From: Atkinsonella hypoxylon
Lineage: Eukaryota > Ascomycota > Sordariomycetes > Hypocreales > Clavicipitaceae
Length of the DNA: 64,000 nucleotides
NCBI GenBank assembly: GCA_000729835.1
Contig: JFHB01000115.1
Span: 1-64,000, forward strand
Direction: 5' to 3'
Positions within the stretch are counted from its first letter, which is position 1. Each line of letters opens with the position of its first letter. This document shows, piece after piece, positions 45,040-56,272 of the stretch. Made by a program: the position numbers and the translations under genes. Below the pieces are notes generated by a model that made no database searches, had not been told where the DNA came from, and was given only the letters and a program-made list of their open reading frames with translations.

Positions 45040-48000
45040 AACTAGTTGTTGTTGATTGTTTTTGTTGTTTTTCGATTTTTTAACTGTTTTTCGTTGCTTT
45101 TCGATTTTTTAAGTGTTTTTGTTGCTTTTATAAGCTAGCTAGAAAGCTCTAGTAACTTAATGAATTGTTGATGCTTTTAGATAGCAAGAGGCTTAGTTAG
45201 GCCATCTGCTAGCATCTAATTTATATTAATATAACTAACCTTAGCTATACCTTTACGAATCTTTTCCCTAATGTAGTTAAACTTCAAAAGGGTGTGCTTA
45301 GTCCTGCTATACAACGTAGGGTTGTAAGCAGTAACTATAGCGCCTTAATTATTACACCTAATAGGAATAGGAGGGGTTAAAGGCAGCTTTATCTCCTTAA
45401 AAAGGCTGTAGAGCCACTCTAATTCCCTAATAGCTTCTAATAATGCATTAGATTCTGCTTCTAAGGTGGAAAGGGCAATAGTACTAGCTTTCTTCGATTT
45501 CCAGTGTGTCGCGGCGAGGTTACCCCCTTGCGCTCTTATATTAGCTTTGCAAGGGATGCTACATACAGGTTTTCTCTATAAGAGTGCGCATTGCCTAAAC
45601 GTCTAAATAGTTTAAGCAAGCAAGCGCGCAAGCAGCTTCTGCTGATTCTTTTTAGGCTTTTGCTCTTTTAATTAATTAATATCTTTTAGCCCGCTTTAAT
45701 TTACAACACTTAACGTATAAGAGATATTACTTCGCTGCTAGTAACACTTTCCCTAACTCTTTAGCACATTTAGCTCCTTTTGCGCGTATATATCTTCTAA
45801 GCCGCAATCGATATTTTATTTCTGCCTTTTTAGACTATTTAATCTTCTTGCCTGCTATTGTTTAATAGCACGCACTAACAAATATCTCGCTCTCTTCCGA
45901 TTCTCTTCGATCTTAACGTGCGCTACATCGTTACCCGCTTTAGTGTGGGCTGCATAGTCATTTAGGGGTTTGGTTTTGAGACGACAAACCAGCTAATAGG
46001 TCCACCAGCTAGCTTATATAGATAAGCATAGGTTGATTTAGAAGAGATTTTATCACTAGCAAAATCGCTATTGCAATAACCAAGGAGGGTCTTAAGTACT
46101 TCTTTAGAGCTAGAAGCTTTAGAAGAAGACCCTAGTAGTATAGAATGCTTATAAATAATAGCAAAGCTTCTAGTACCACTTAAGTACCTTAGGAGGTGCT
46201 TAGAGGCGTTTAGGTGCTCTATATAGGGCTTAGCTAGAAAGGTTGATAACCACTAAACAGAAAAGGCAATATCAGCCCTAGTTAGCAACATTAGGTACAT
46301 TATAGTGCCTATTATACTCTAATAAAGCTTATAATCGGATTTTAAGAGAAGTTTTATAACTAGTTGCTTTAGAATTCCCAGCTATATAGAGATAGAAGCT
46401 GGCTTAGCATCTAGCATTTTGAATCTTTCTAGGGCTTTAAGGATATATTAAGATTAGTGGATTTTAATAGACCTTTTAGACCTATTACAGGTGATTTATA
46501 CACCTAGAAAGAATTCTGCTGGTCCTCTATCTTCTATTAGATAAGCTTTATATAATAGCTTCTTTAGCTTGTTAATATAGCTTAGATTTAGACCAATTAG
46601 AAGACAGTTATCTATATAAGTAGCAATATACGTAGATATAGCTAGGTTATAAAAGACTGCTAGGTCTAATATAAGAGGTTTAAATCTATGCTTTTAAAGT
46701 AATTCTGTTAGAATTTACTGCTATTCTCTAGGACTTTGCTTTAGACTATAGAGGGATTTTTCTAGCTTAATTACTTACTCTTTAGAGGGCTTATAATTAC
46801 AGCTTTTTAGTAGCTTAGCTACTAATAGCGTTGCTTCTGCAAATTTAACGAATCCATCTAGGATTTCTATATAAATAGCTTCTTTTAGCTTGCTATTTAA
46901 AAACGCTTCTATAAAATCGATTTATTTAACTTCCTAGTTATTAAAAGCTACAAGAGCTAATAATATACGCTAGCTAGGAGGAATACTAGTTGCAGTAAAG
47001 GTCTTTAGATAGTTTTAACTTTCTATTTGCATAAATCCCTTAGTAATAAGGTGGGCCTTATATTTAATAGGATTATTTTCTTTATCCTTTTTAAGCCTAT
47101 AAATAAGCCTATTCTTTAGAACTCTTCGGCCCTTAGGTACTTAGTCTTTCCCTATAAATTTAAAGGTTCTAGCAGCTAATAGCTGCTTAAATTCGCTATA
47201 GGTAGCTTCTATCTAATGCTGCTTAGCAGAGCTTTTTAGGGCTTGCTTCTACGTATTAGGAAGTTCATCCTTATTACTATTAGAAGTAATAGCTGCTTTA
47301 GTCCTTACCTTAAAGCATAGATCCTTAATTAAGGAAAATATATCTCTATCTAAATCTATAGCATCAGCATTAGCTTCAGCTTCTATAGTAGCTTCTATAG
47401 GTGTTTCTATAGGTATAGGGGCTTTAGGGGCCTCTATAGCTTCTATAGGGTTGCTTAGTAGAAGAGCTTAATTTACAGGTTCTAGTGGATGATTCAGCAC
47501 ATCTAGATAACTAGGATAAGGATACTTAGGAGTATAATTATCCACTAATTGCTGCTAGTTATCGATTTCTCCCTCTAAAGGATTACCCACTATAGAACCA
47601 ATAGGAACCTTAGGGATGCTCTATGAAATAGAACCTATTCCTTCTATAATTTTAACGAAGCTAGTCTTTATAACAGCTTATTTAGAGGGAATATATATTA
47701 AATATACATTAGCACCTAGTGTAGCTAAAAGTCTACTAGGAATAGTTCTTTTAGCTAGCTTCTGCAACCTAGATCGTTGTTCTAAAGGAATTAGAACTTC
47801 GCAATAGGAGCCTATAGCCCTTATTTTAGTAAAATTAGGCTTATAGGTCTTAGAAGGCTCTAAATTAGCTAGATATAGCTGTTTAGGACTTAGTAGTTTA
47901 GTACTATTCGCAGTAGTATTAACTAAATCCACTATAGCAGGAAGGATGTAAGACTATAGATATAGAGGTAATTGTAACTACTGTAGGGTAGCACGCAAAC

Positions 48001-50842
48001 GGTCTAGAAGTACCCTTATAGCTCTCTCTATTAGCCTATTCTGTTTATAAATATAGAGGTAAGAGGTGCTAAAGTAAATACCCTTAGAAGATAGCTAAGC
48101 TTACAATCTAGTATTAATTTCTATACTACTATTAAAATAAAGGTGTTTAGGGTAGTAGTTATACTGGTTTTTTAATTCCTTAAAGAAGCCTTTAATACAG
48201 CTATAGAGAGTAGAACCCTCTTTATTAGCTAGATTAAAAGACCACTTATACTGTAATTTTCTATTAATTAGAAAGAGAACTAGAGGCCTCTTATTGTGCA
48301 GTATAGGCTCTATTTTAACGGTATCTCCCTCTATAATATCTAAACATCTAGGGGGGTTAGGAATAGCATGCTTGCTAGGTCTTCTAACAGCTTTAGCCTA
48401 ATTGCAAGCTAGGCAGTTAAAATCCTTTTCCTTAATTTTCGAAAAATCAGGGATTCCTTTAGTAATAGAAGCAGTCTTCTTTAGTAAAGGGAGTCCTATA
48501 TGCCTTAATCTAACATGCTAAGTAGCAGCTAATTCTAGGAGCTTCTTATAGGAAGAAGAAGCAGTAATAGGAGAATTACTACTAGAATTATTATTAGAGC
48601 TAGCTTCCTGTTACTCCCTATCTTGCTAGATCTCTTAAGAACTACAGGCCTTGTTTAAGGGATCTAGACGGCTATTTCCTCTAATATCTAGCAACTTAGG
48701 ATTTAGACCTTCTAAATCCCTGTTATTAGAAGGAATCTAACTAGGAGCCCGTTTAGGAACTAGGGCTAATAGCTCTATAGCATCGTTATTGGTATTATCT
48801 TCTTTAAAATTAGATAATTCCTTAATTCAGCTATATTCCTCTGGATTAAAACTAAGCTGTTAAGGGATTTAAACCTCTATAGAATAACTAGCATTATAAC
48901 TGCCATTATAACTATTACTAGCTAGAAATCCTATATAAGAGAGATTAGCGTGGTTTTTATATACTCTAGGGGTCTCTTGCCCCTTAAGCTGTAGAAAGAA
49001 ACTATACTTTTTAGGATTTAGAAGCCTACAGCAGCTTCTATTAGCTAGAAATAGCTAATTTCTAAGGAGAGTGCCCCCTGTTAAATAGTGCTTTAGACCA
49101 CTAATTAGGTTAGTATCTAAACCTAGGCAATACAGAGCATCCTTTAGAGCTAAAGGCCTGTATTTAGCTAGATTTGTACTAACTAGTACCTAGAATACAG
49201 CAGTTCCCTGTCCTTTAGGATAAATAGAACCTCCTCTAGTAGCAATAGGCGCGGTTTTACCCTTTTTTATAGGCTTAAAAGTCCTAAAAAATGCCTTATT
49301 GTTAACTATATAACAGGTAGAACCTGTATCGTATAGTAAGGAGTTTTTAATTATTCCGTTAGAGTAATTAAAAGAAGGGGTATTATTACTAGTAGTACTA
49401 GTATTACTAGTAGTAGATTCTGTATCTAAGTTGTAAGAATTATCACTACTAGAACTGCTAGAATCATTAGATTCTATAGTATCCTGGTTGCTAGTAGATA
49501 GGTTATAACAACCTATAGCAAAAGCAGCTTCTCTATCCTTATTCCTAGAATTTTTGTTACTTCTTCTTTAGCCCTTCTACTTCTTCTTATTCTTAGAGGC
49601 TTTATCTTAATCTTTTTCTTTAGAGGCATTAGAATCGTTAGAATTAGAATCGGAATTCTTCTTCTGATTAGGAGGATTCTTTCCTTAGTTAGCTTTATTA
49701 TTATTAGAACTATTAGAATTAGAAGCTTTATAACTAAGAGCCTTAGATATAGAGGAGCTTTTATCTCTTTATTCTTCTAATAAGTTAGCTATAAGGAACT
49801 GTAAATTTAGCATTTTTACAGATAGACCTTATGCTCTAGCAGCTCTAATAGAATATTGCTGCCTTTTAGCCTAGCTAGGGAAGGTCTTCTTTAAAGCATT
49901 AATATAATGATTTACCTAGTCAATAGGATTGATAGCTACACTATAGAGCTGTAATCTAGCTAGTAAATTATTAAATTCAGCATTAAAGGCCTCTAAAGAT
50001 CCCTTATGGTTCGAAAACGATAAGTTATAATAACTAGCATATAGCGTACTACGTTGTATTTTAGCACTCTACAAATACTGCCTAACTAGAACGTTATAGG
50101 CATCTATAGGGGACTTATGCTAGCTTATAGCAGCTTAAGGTCTAGATTGGCAACTATCTCTTATAATTATAAGGATAATAGCTTGTTCTAATTCTACTAA
50201 AGTACTAGCTATACTAGGATTATTAATAAATTAAGGGAATCCTAGTGCTCTAAATTGAATAGTTAAAGCTTACTTCTACTGTTTAAAATTTTTAGGGCCT
50301 TTTAGCTTAGCAGCCTCTAGAATAGAGTGGACCTTCTTATTTAACTCTTTTATAGTGCCTTTATTAAAAGCAGGCAGAAAAGTAGCACTATTAGAGGAAC
50401 TAGAAGGTTTAGGGACTTTAAAAGAGACTTTAGAAGTCTTAGAAGTAATAGGATCTGCTTTAGGAGACCCTATAGAGAGATTACCTATAGATGTAATTAT
50501 AGTATCTAATTTACTTAGTAAATTAGCTATATTACCTTTATTTTGGCTTTATTTTGCTTCACTATACCTAATAAATCTATTTAGGGTCTCTTGTTGCTTA
50601 TCTATTTAAGCTTTTAGGTTAGCTTGTATATTATAGACTTGCACTACTCTTTTAGAAGCTAATCTAGCTTCTTTTAGAGCCTTCTCAGCTGTATAATCTT
50701 CTTCATTAGAAGAGGAATCTACTAGCTGAGGGGGGGACCTTGCTGGACTAGGAAAGCTAGTAGCAGCTGTAGCTAGTGTACTAGAACCACTACCCCGTTT
50801 AGGGCTTGTGCTCTTTCCCTTACCTATTCCTTTTAGTGCTAT
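45040..50842 (-). pseudogene. Copia C gag-pol, decayed
   Basis: Reads right to left. Gag starts at ATA 50842-50840 (lost ATG) and has the same core as copia A. The basic gag tail lies near 49550-49690. The protease keeps Y-D-T-G-S-T (about 49340-49322), unlike copia A. The integrase zinc region is near 48540-48420, with a readable stretch at 47932-47678. RT lies at about 47150-46380 and RNase H at about 46270-45290, interrupted at the WKSKK motif by the solo LTR 45505-45987. Stops are TAG/TAA at Gln/Trp positions throughout. It is the best single template for comparing which catalytic residues each copy has lost. Confidence 0.9.
45505..45987 (+). repeat. Solo E2 LTR, nearly unmutated, in copia C
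   Basis: 483 bp, TGTGTCGCGGCGAGGTTACC to GAGACGACAA, i.e. the E2 LTR in the orientation opposite to E2a and E2b. It is flanked by TCCAG/ACCAG, a 5-bp TSD with one mismatch, in the middle of a copia RNase H codon series (empty site at 43147-43165). It keeps many CpG and CpA sites that are TA in the other copies, so it is the best available consensus for this LTR. Confidence 0.9.
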
Positions 50843-51805
50843 TTTAAGGGTTTAAAAAGTAGCTAATTTAACGCTCTTTTATAGCTAATTATAGCCAAAT
50901 TACAGTGGAAATAGTAGTAAATAACAGTAATAACTTCTACTAGATATTAATAGATTGCTCTATTATAGGCCTAGAAGTGCCCTATATCTTTAGAAATTAT
51001 ACTGAGATTTTTCTCTAATTTCTTTTGTAATAGGTATAACAGGCTCTAAAAGCTGCGTTATATCGCGATCTATATGTACATACAATTTGTATAGCAGACC
51101 AGATTAACAAGCGGTCGCAAAGGGCATAAAACACAGGTCCTAGCTATTTTTAGCTAAAAAATTCAGGAGATTCTTCTCCAATTAGGTTCTAATAAATCAG
51201 TAGGGACCTAGGCACAGCCAATTTAGGGATATCTAGCTAATTCCTACTTTAAAATCCCAACTAGTGGGATTACTATATAAATTAATTCTGCAACCAAAAA
51301 CACAGGAATATCTACAACAAGAGCTGTTAGGCGTGCACTATAAATTGTAGTATAGCCACTAACAGAGGTGCACAGGGTGCACAATATACAAGATAACAGC
51401 ATAATAACAAGCGATGCAGTGCAGCGCTAAGCTTATTTCTTAATAGAAATAATTAATTAAGTAGTGCCTAATAAAACGATTTGTAGTGCAAATGTAATAT
51501 ATACAGATGTATATATTTTAATGTTGTACAACAATAGAACCTAGCTATTAAGAATAGCTTCAAAAGTGTGTATGCATAGGGTGTATAGAGTGCAGAAGGC
51601 ACAGGGTAGGCAGAATAAAAACACTAGTATAGTAGCTAGCAATGTATATACAGTAGGTATTAATAGCTTCCAGTAAGCTACTAATTTTTAGCAGCAATAG
51701 CTGCTAGCGCAGGTCTTAATATAGCTTCTAGTAGGTAATACAGTACACAATAGTAGATTTTCAGCGGGCTAACAGCTTGCAGATAGGTCTTCTAGGCTTA
51801 TAACC

Positions 51806-52497
51806 TATTGAAAATAATAGGGATTACAGGACTAGATATCTAAGAGGGTAGTAGTCTCTTAGATTTAGCACCTGTAATTGCTTCTAGCAATTATTATGTA
51901 GTGGAAGCAGCAGCGGCCTAAATTAAGCTGTAGTGTATAGTATAGATTACGTAGAGGCAATAGATAACTGTAATAGTAGTATCTTTATATTAAGAGCGCT
52001 GTAACGAACAGTAAGGGTAGAATCTTGAATCTTTCTAGTCCCTTATAGACCTACTGACTATATCAGCGAGCTATAGTCGCTAGAAGGGGCTTATAGGCCA
52101 CTTTATAATTTCCGCAAAAAGATTTACTATATAAAAACAAAAAAATCGACTTACGGCTATATAAATAAGACGCTTATGTGCACAATTTAATAAATTCCAC
52201 TAATAACAAGCAACCCTTATAAGCAACTCTATCTAACAATTATATCATTAGAAAGCCCTAATTCTTAGCTTTTAAATAGTATACTTCTTGAATTTCTACC
52301 ATTACTAGTTGTAGAGAAAATCGCAGTTAAAGTTAACTATAGGTTAGGCAACTTTGCCTTAGTTAAATCTAGATATTTGCATCTAGTAACAACGATATCT
52401 CTACCAAAAATCAACGTAACAAGACCTAATGAGGGTCACGTGATAGAGCAACTAGTAGGCATAAAAATAGGCTATACAGGGTAGCTTATTTTTAACA
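51806..52497 (-). repeat. Copia C 5' LTR
   Basis: 692 bp. The adjacent interior 51805-51794 reads GGTTATAAGCCT on the minus strand, the primer-binding site. It is followed on the + strand by the TSD GTAGT. Confidence 0.93.
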
Positions 52498-53450
52498 GTA
52501 GTTATAGTTAAATATAACTAGTTATTATTAATTGTTTTTGTTGTTTTCGATTTTTAACTATTTTTCGTTGCTTTTCGATTTTTTTAAGTGTTTTTGTTGC
52601 TTTTATAAGCTAGCTAGAAAGCTCTAGTAACTTAATGAATTGTTAATGCTTTTGAATAGCAAGAGGCTTAGTTAGGCTATCTGCTAGCATCTAATTTGTA
52701 TTAATATAGCTAATCTTAGCTATACCTTTACAAATCTTTTCCCTAATATAGTTAAACTTCAAAAGGGTGTGCTTAGTCCTACTATATAACGTTAGGTTGT
52801 AAGCAGTAACTATAGCGCCTTAATTATTACACCTAATAGGAATAGGAGGGGTTAAAGGCAGCTTTATCTCCTTAAAAAGGCTGTAGAGCTACTCTAATTC
52901 CCTAATAGCTTTAGATAATACATTAGATTCTGCTTCTAATATAGAAAGAGCAATAGTACTAGCTTTCTTCGATTTCTAGCTAATAGGTCCACTAGCTAGC
53001 TTATATAGATAAGCATAGGTTGATTTAGAAAAGACTTTATCACCAGCAAAATCGCTATTGCAATAACCAAGGAGGGTCTTAAGTACTTCTTTGCAACTAA
53101 TAGAGCTATTAAAAGCTTTAGAAGAAGACCCTAGTGGTATAGAATGCTTATAAATAATAGCAAAGCTTCTAGTACCACTTAAGTACCTTAGGAGGTGCTT
53201 AGAGGCGTTTAGGTGCTCTATATAGGGCTTAGCTAGAAAGGTTAATAGCCACTGAACGGAAAAAGCAATATCAGCCCTAGTTAGCAACATTAGGTACATT
53301 ATAGTGCCTATTATGCTCTAATAAAGCTTATAATCGGATTTTAAGAGGAGTTTTATAACTGGTTGCTTTAGAATTCCCGGCTGTATAGGGATAGAAGCCG
53401 GCTTAGCATCTAGCATTTTGAATCTTTCTAGGGCTTCTAGGATATATTAA
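52498..53450 (-). pseudogene. Copia B' RNase H region, decayed
   Basis: Continuation of copia B' after copia C. It contains a readable 107-codon minus-strand stretch (53299-52976) with YLMLLTRADIAFSV, HLLRYLSGTRSFAIIYKHSIPLG, CNSDFAGDK and LYKLASGPIS, i.e. the RT-RNase H connection and RNase H start of Ty1/copia pol. It is interrupted at 53451 by a solo LTR. Confidence 0.87.
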
Positions 53451-54147
53451 TGTTAAAAATAAGCTACCCTGTATAGCCTATTTTTATGCCTACTAGTTGC
53501 TCTATCACGTGACCCTTATTAGGTCTTGTTACGTTAATTTTTAGTAGAGATATCGTTGTTACTAGATGTAAACATCTAGATTTGACTAAGGCAAAGTTGC
53601 CTAACCTATAGTTAACTTTAACAGCGATTTTCTTTATAACTAGCAATAGTAGAAATTCAAGAAGTATACTATTTAAAAGCTAAGAATTAGGGCTTTTTAA
53701 TAATATAATTGTTAAATAGAGTTGCTTATAAGGGTTGCTTATTATTAGTAGAATTTGTTAAATTGTGCACGTAGGCGTCTCGTTTATATAGCTGTAAGTC
53801 GATTTTTTTGTTTTTATATAGTAAATCTTTTTGCGGAAATTATAAAGTAGCCTATAAGCCCCTTCTAGCAACTACAGCCTGCTAATATAGTTAGTAGGTC
53901 TATAAAGGACTAGAAAGATTTAAGATCCTACTCTTACTAACTTGTTCGTTATAGCGCTCTCAATATAAAGATACCACTATTACAGTTATTTATTGCCTCT
54001 ACGTAATCTAGTACTATACACTACAGCTTGATTTAGGCCGCTGCTGCTTCTACTACGTGATAATTGCTAGGAGCATTACAGGTGCTAAATCTAAGAGACC
54101 ACTACCCTCTTAGATATCTAGTCCTGTAATCCCTATTATTTAAAATA
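53451..54147 (+). repeat. Solo copia LTR nested in copia B'
   Basis: 697 bp in + orientation, TGTTAAAAATAAGCTACC to TTATTTAAAATA, with a perfect TSD, ATTAA (53446-53450 and 54148-54152). It splits the RT-RNase H region of B'. Confidence 0.94.
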
Positions 54148-55792
54148 ATTAAGATTAATATATTTTAATAGATCTTTTAGACCTATTATGGGTGATTTGA
54201 ACGCCTAGAAAGAATTCTGCTGGTCCCCTATCTTCTATTGGATAAGCTTGATTTAGTAGCTTTTTAAGCTTATTGATATATCGTAAATCAGGCCCAATTA
54301 GAAGACAGTCATCTATATAAGTAGCAATATATGTAGATGTAGCTGGGTTGTAAAATACTGCTGGGTCTGATATAAGAGGTTTAAATCTATGCTTTTAAAG
54401 TAATTCTGTTAGAATTTGCTGCTATTCTCTAGGACTTTACTTTAGACTATAGAGGGATTTTTCTAGCTTAATTACTTGCTCTTTAGAGGGCTTGTAATTA
54501 CAGCTTTTTAGTAGCTTAGCTACTAATAGCGATGCTTGCTCTACAAATTTAACAAATCTATCTAGGATTTCTATATAAATAGCTTCTTTTAGCTTGCTAT
54601 TTAAAAACGCTCCTATAAAATCGATTTGCTTAACTTCCTAGTTATTAAAAGCTGCAAGAGCTAATAATATACGCTAGCTAGGAGGAATACTAGTTGCAGC
54701 AAAGGTCTTTAGATAGTCTTAATCTTCTATTTATATAAATCCCTTAGTAACAAGGCAGGCTTTATATTTTATAGAATTATTTTCTTTATCCTTTTTTAGC
54801 CTATAAACAAGCCTATTCTTTAGAACTCTTTAGCCCTTAGGTACTTAGTCTTTCCCTATAAATTTAAAGGTTCTAGCAGCTAATAGCTGCTTAAATTCGC
54901 TATAGGTAGCTTCTATCCAATACTGCTTAGCAGAGCTTTTTAGGGCTTGCTTCTACGTATTAGGAAGTTCATCCTTATTACTATTAGAAGTAATAGCTGC
55001 TTTAGTCCTTACCTTAAAGCATAGATCCTTTATTAAGGAAAATATATCTCCATCTAGATCTATAGCATTAGTATCAATAGATTTAGCTTCAGCTTCTATA
55101 GGTTCTATATTAGCCTGAGGGGCTTCTATAAATATAGGGGCTTTAGGGGCCTCTACAGCTTCTATAGAGTTGCTTAGTAGAAGAGCTTGATTTTCTATAG
55201 GTTCTAGTGGATCATTTGGCACATCTAGATGACTAGGATAAGGATACTTAGGAGTATAATTATCCACTAATTACTGCTGGTTATTGATTTCTCCCTCTAA
55301 AGGATTATCCACTATAGAACCAATAGGAACCTTAGGGATGCTCTGTGAAATAGGACCTATTCCTTCTATAATTTTAACTAAGCTAGTCTTTATAACAGCT
55401 CGTTTAGAGGGAATATATATTAAATATATATTAGAACCTAGTGTAGCCAAAAGTCTACTAGAAATAGTTCTTTTAGCTAGCTTCTGCAACCTAGATTGTT
55501 GTTCTAAAGGAATTAGAACTTCGCAATAGGAGCCTATAGCCCTTATTTTAGTAAAATTAGGCTTATAGGTCTTAGAAGGCTCTAAATTAGCTAGATATAG
55601 CTGTTTAGGACTTAGTAGTTTAGTACTATTCGCAGTAGTATTAACTAAATCTACTATAGCAGGAAGGATGTAAGACTATAGATATAGAGGTAATTATAAC
55701 TACTGTAGGGTAGCATGCAAACGGTCTAGAAGTACCCTTATAGCTCTCTCTATTAGCCTATTCTGTTTATAAATATAGGGGCAAGAGGTACT
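54148..55792 (-). pseudogene. Copia B' RT and integrase end, decayed
   Basis: Continues B' pol on the minus strand. RT retains Y-I-D-D (54319-54308), and IDFIGAFLN lies near 54630-54605. Upstream, readable frames 55267-54953 and 55489-55271 carry the acidic linker (SIEAVEAPKAPIFIEAP) and the integrase C-terminus (KLAKRTISSRLLATLGSN, YLIYIPSKRAVIKTS). At 55793 the E2b element interrupts it, after GTACT, so the integrase core of B' lies beyond the window. This is the least damaged RT catalytic box in the window. Confidence 0.88.
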
Positions 55793-56272
55793 TTGTCGAC
55801 TCAAAACCAAACCCCTAAATGACTATGCAGCCCACACTAAAGCGGGTAACGATATAGTGCACGTTAAGATCGAAGAGGATCGGCAGAGAGCGAGATATTT
55901 ATTAGTGTATACTATTAAGTAATAGTAGGCAAGAAGATTAAATAGTTAGAAAAGGCAGAAATAAAATATTAATTGCAGCTTAGAAGATATATATATATAA
56001 AAGAAGCTAAATGTGCTAAAGAGTTAGGAAAAGTGTTACTAGCAGTAAAGTAATATCTCTTAAGTGTTAAGTGTTATAAATTAAAGCAGGCTAAAAGATA
56101 TTAATTAATTAAAAAGAGCTAAGGCTAAAAAGAGCCAGCAGAAGCTGCTTATACGCTTGCTTTAACTATCTAGATATCTAGGCAATGCACACTCTTATAG
56201 AGAAAAATCTATATATAGCATCCCTTATAAAGCTAATATAAGAGCGTAAGGGGGTAACCCTACTGCAACATA
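55793..56272 (-). repeat. E2b LTR
   Basis: About 480 bp, TTGTCGACTCAAAACCAAAC to TACTGCAACATA, in the same orientation as the E2a LTRs. The presumed TSD GTACT (55788-55792) has its partner outside the window. Confidence 0.88.

Larger units (their letters stand above)
44192..52497 (-). mobile_element. Ty1/copia element C, full length, nested in copia B'
   Basis: 8.3 kb on the minus strand: 5' LTR 51806-52497, 3' LTR 44192-44883, perfect TSD GTAGT (44187-44191 and 52498-52502). It has the same family, primer site and gene order as copia A, but no LTR in the gag-protease junction. Instead it has a solo E2-family LTR at 45505-45987 in RNase H. Confidence 0.94.

Noticed and set aside
50355..50609. 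84-codon + strand frame (Leu/Glu-rich), also seen in antisense at 27313-27113
   Set aside because: It is antisense to the copia gag of elements C and A. The gag frame on the other strand explains the conservation.
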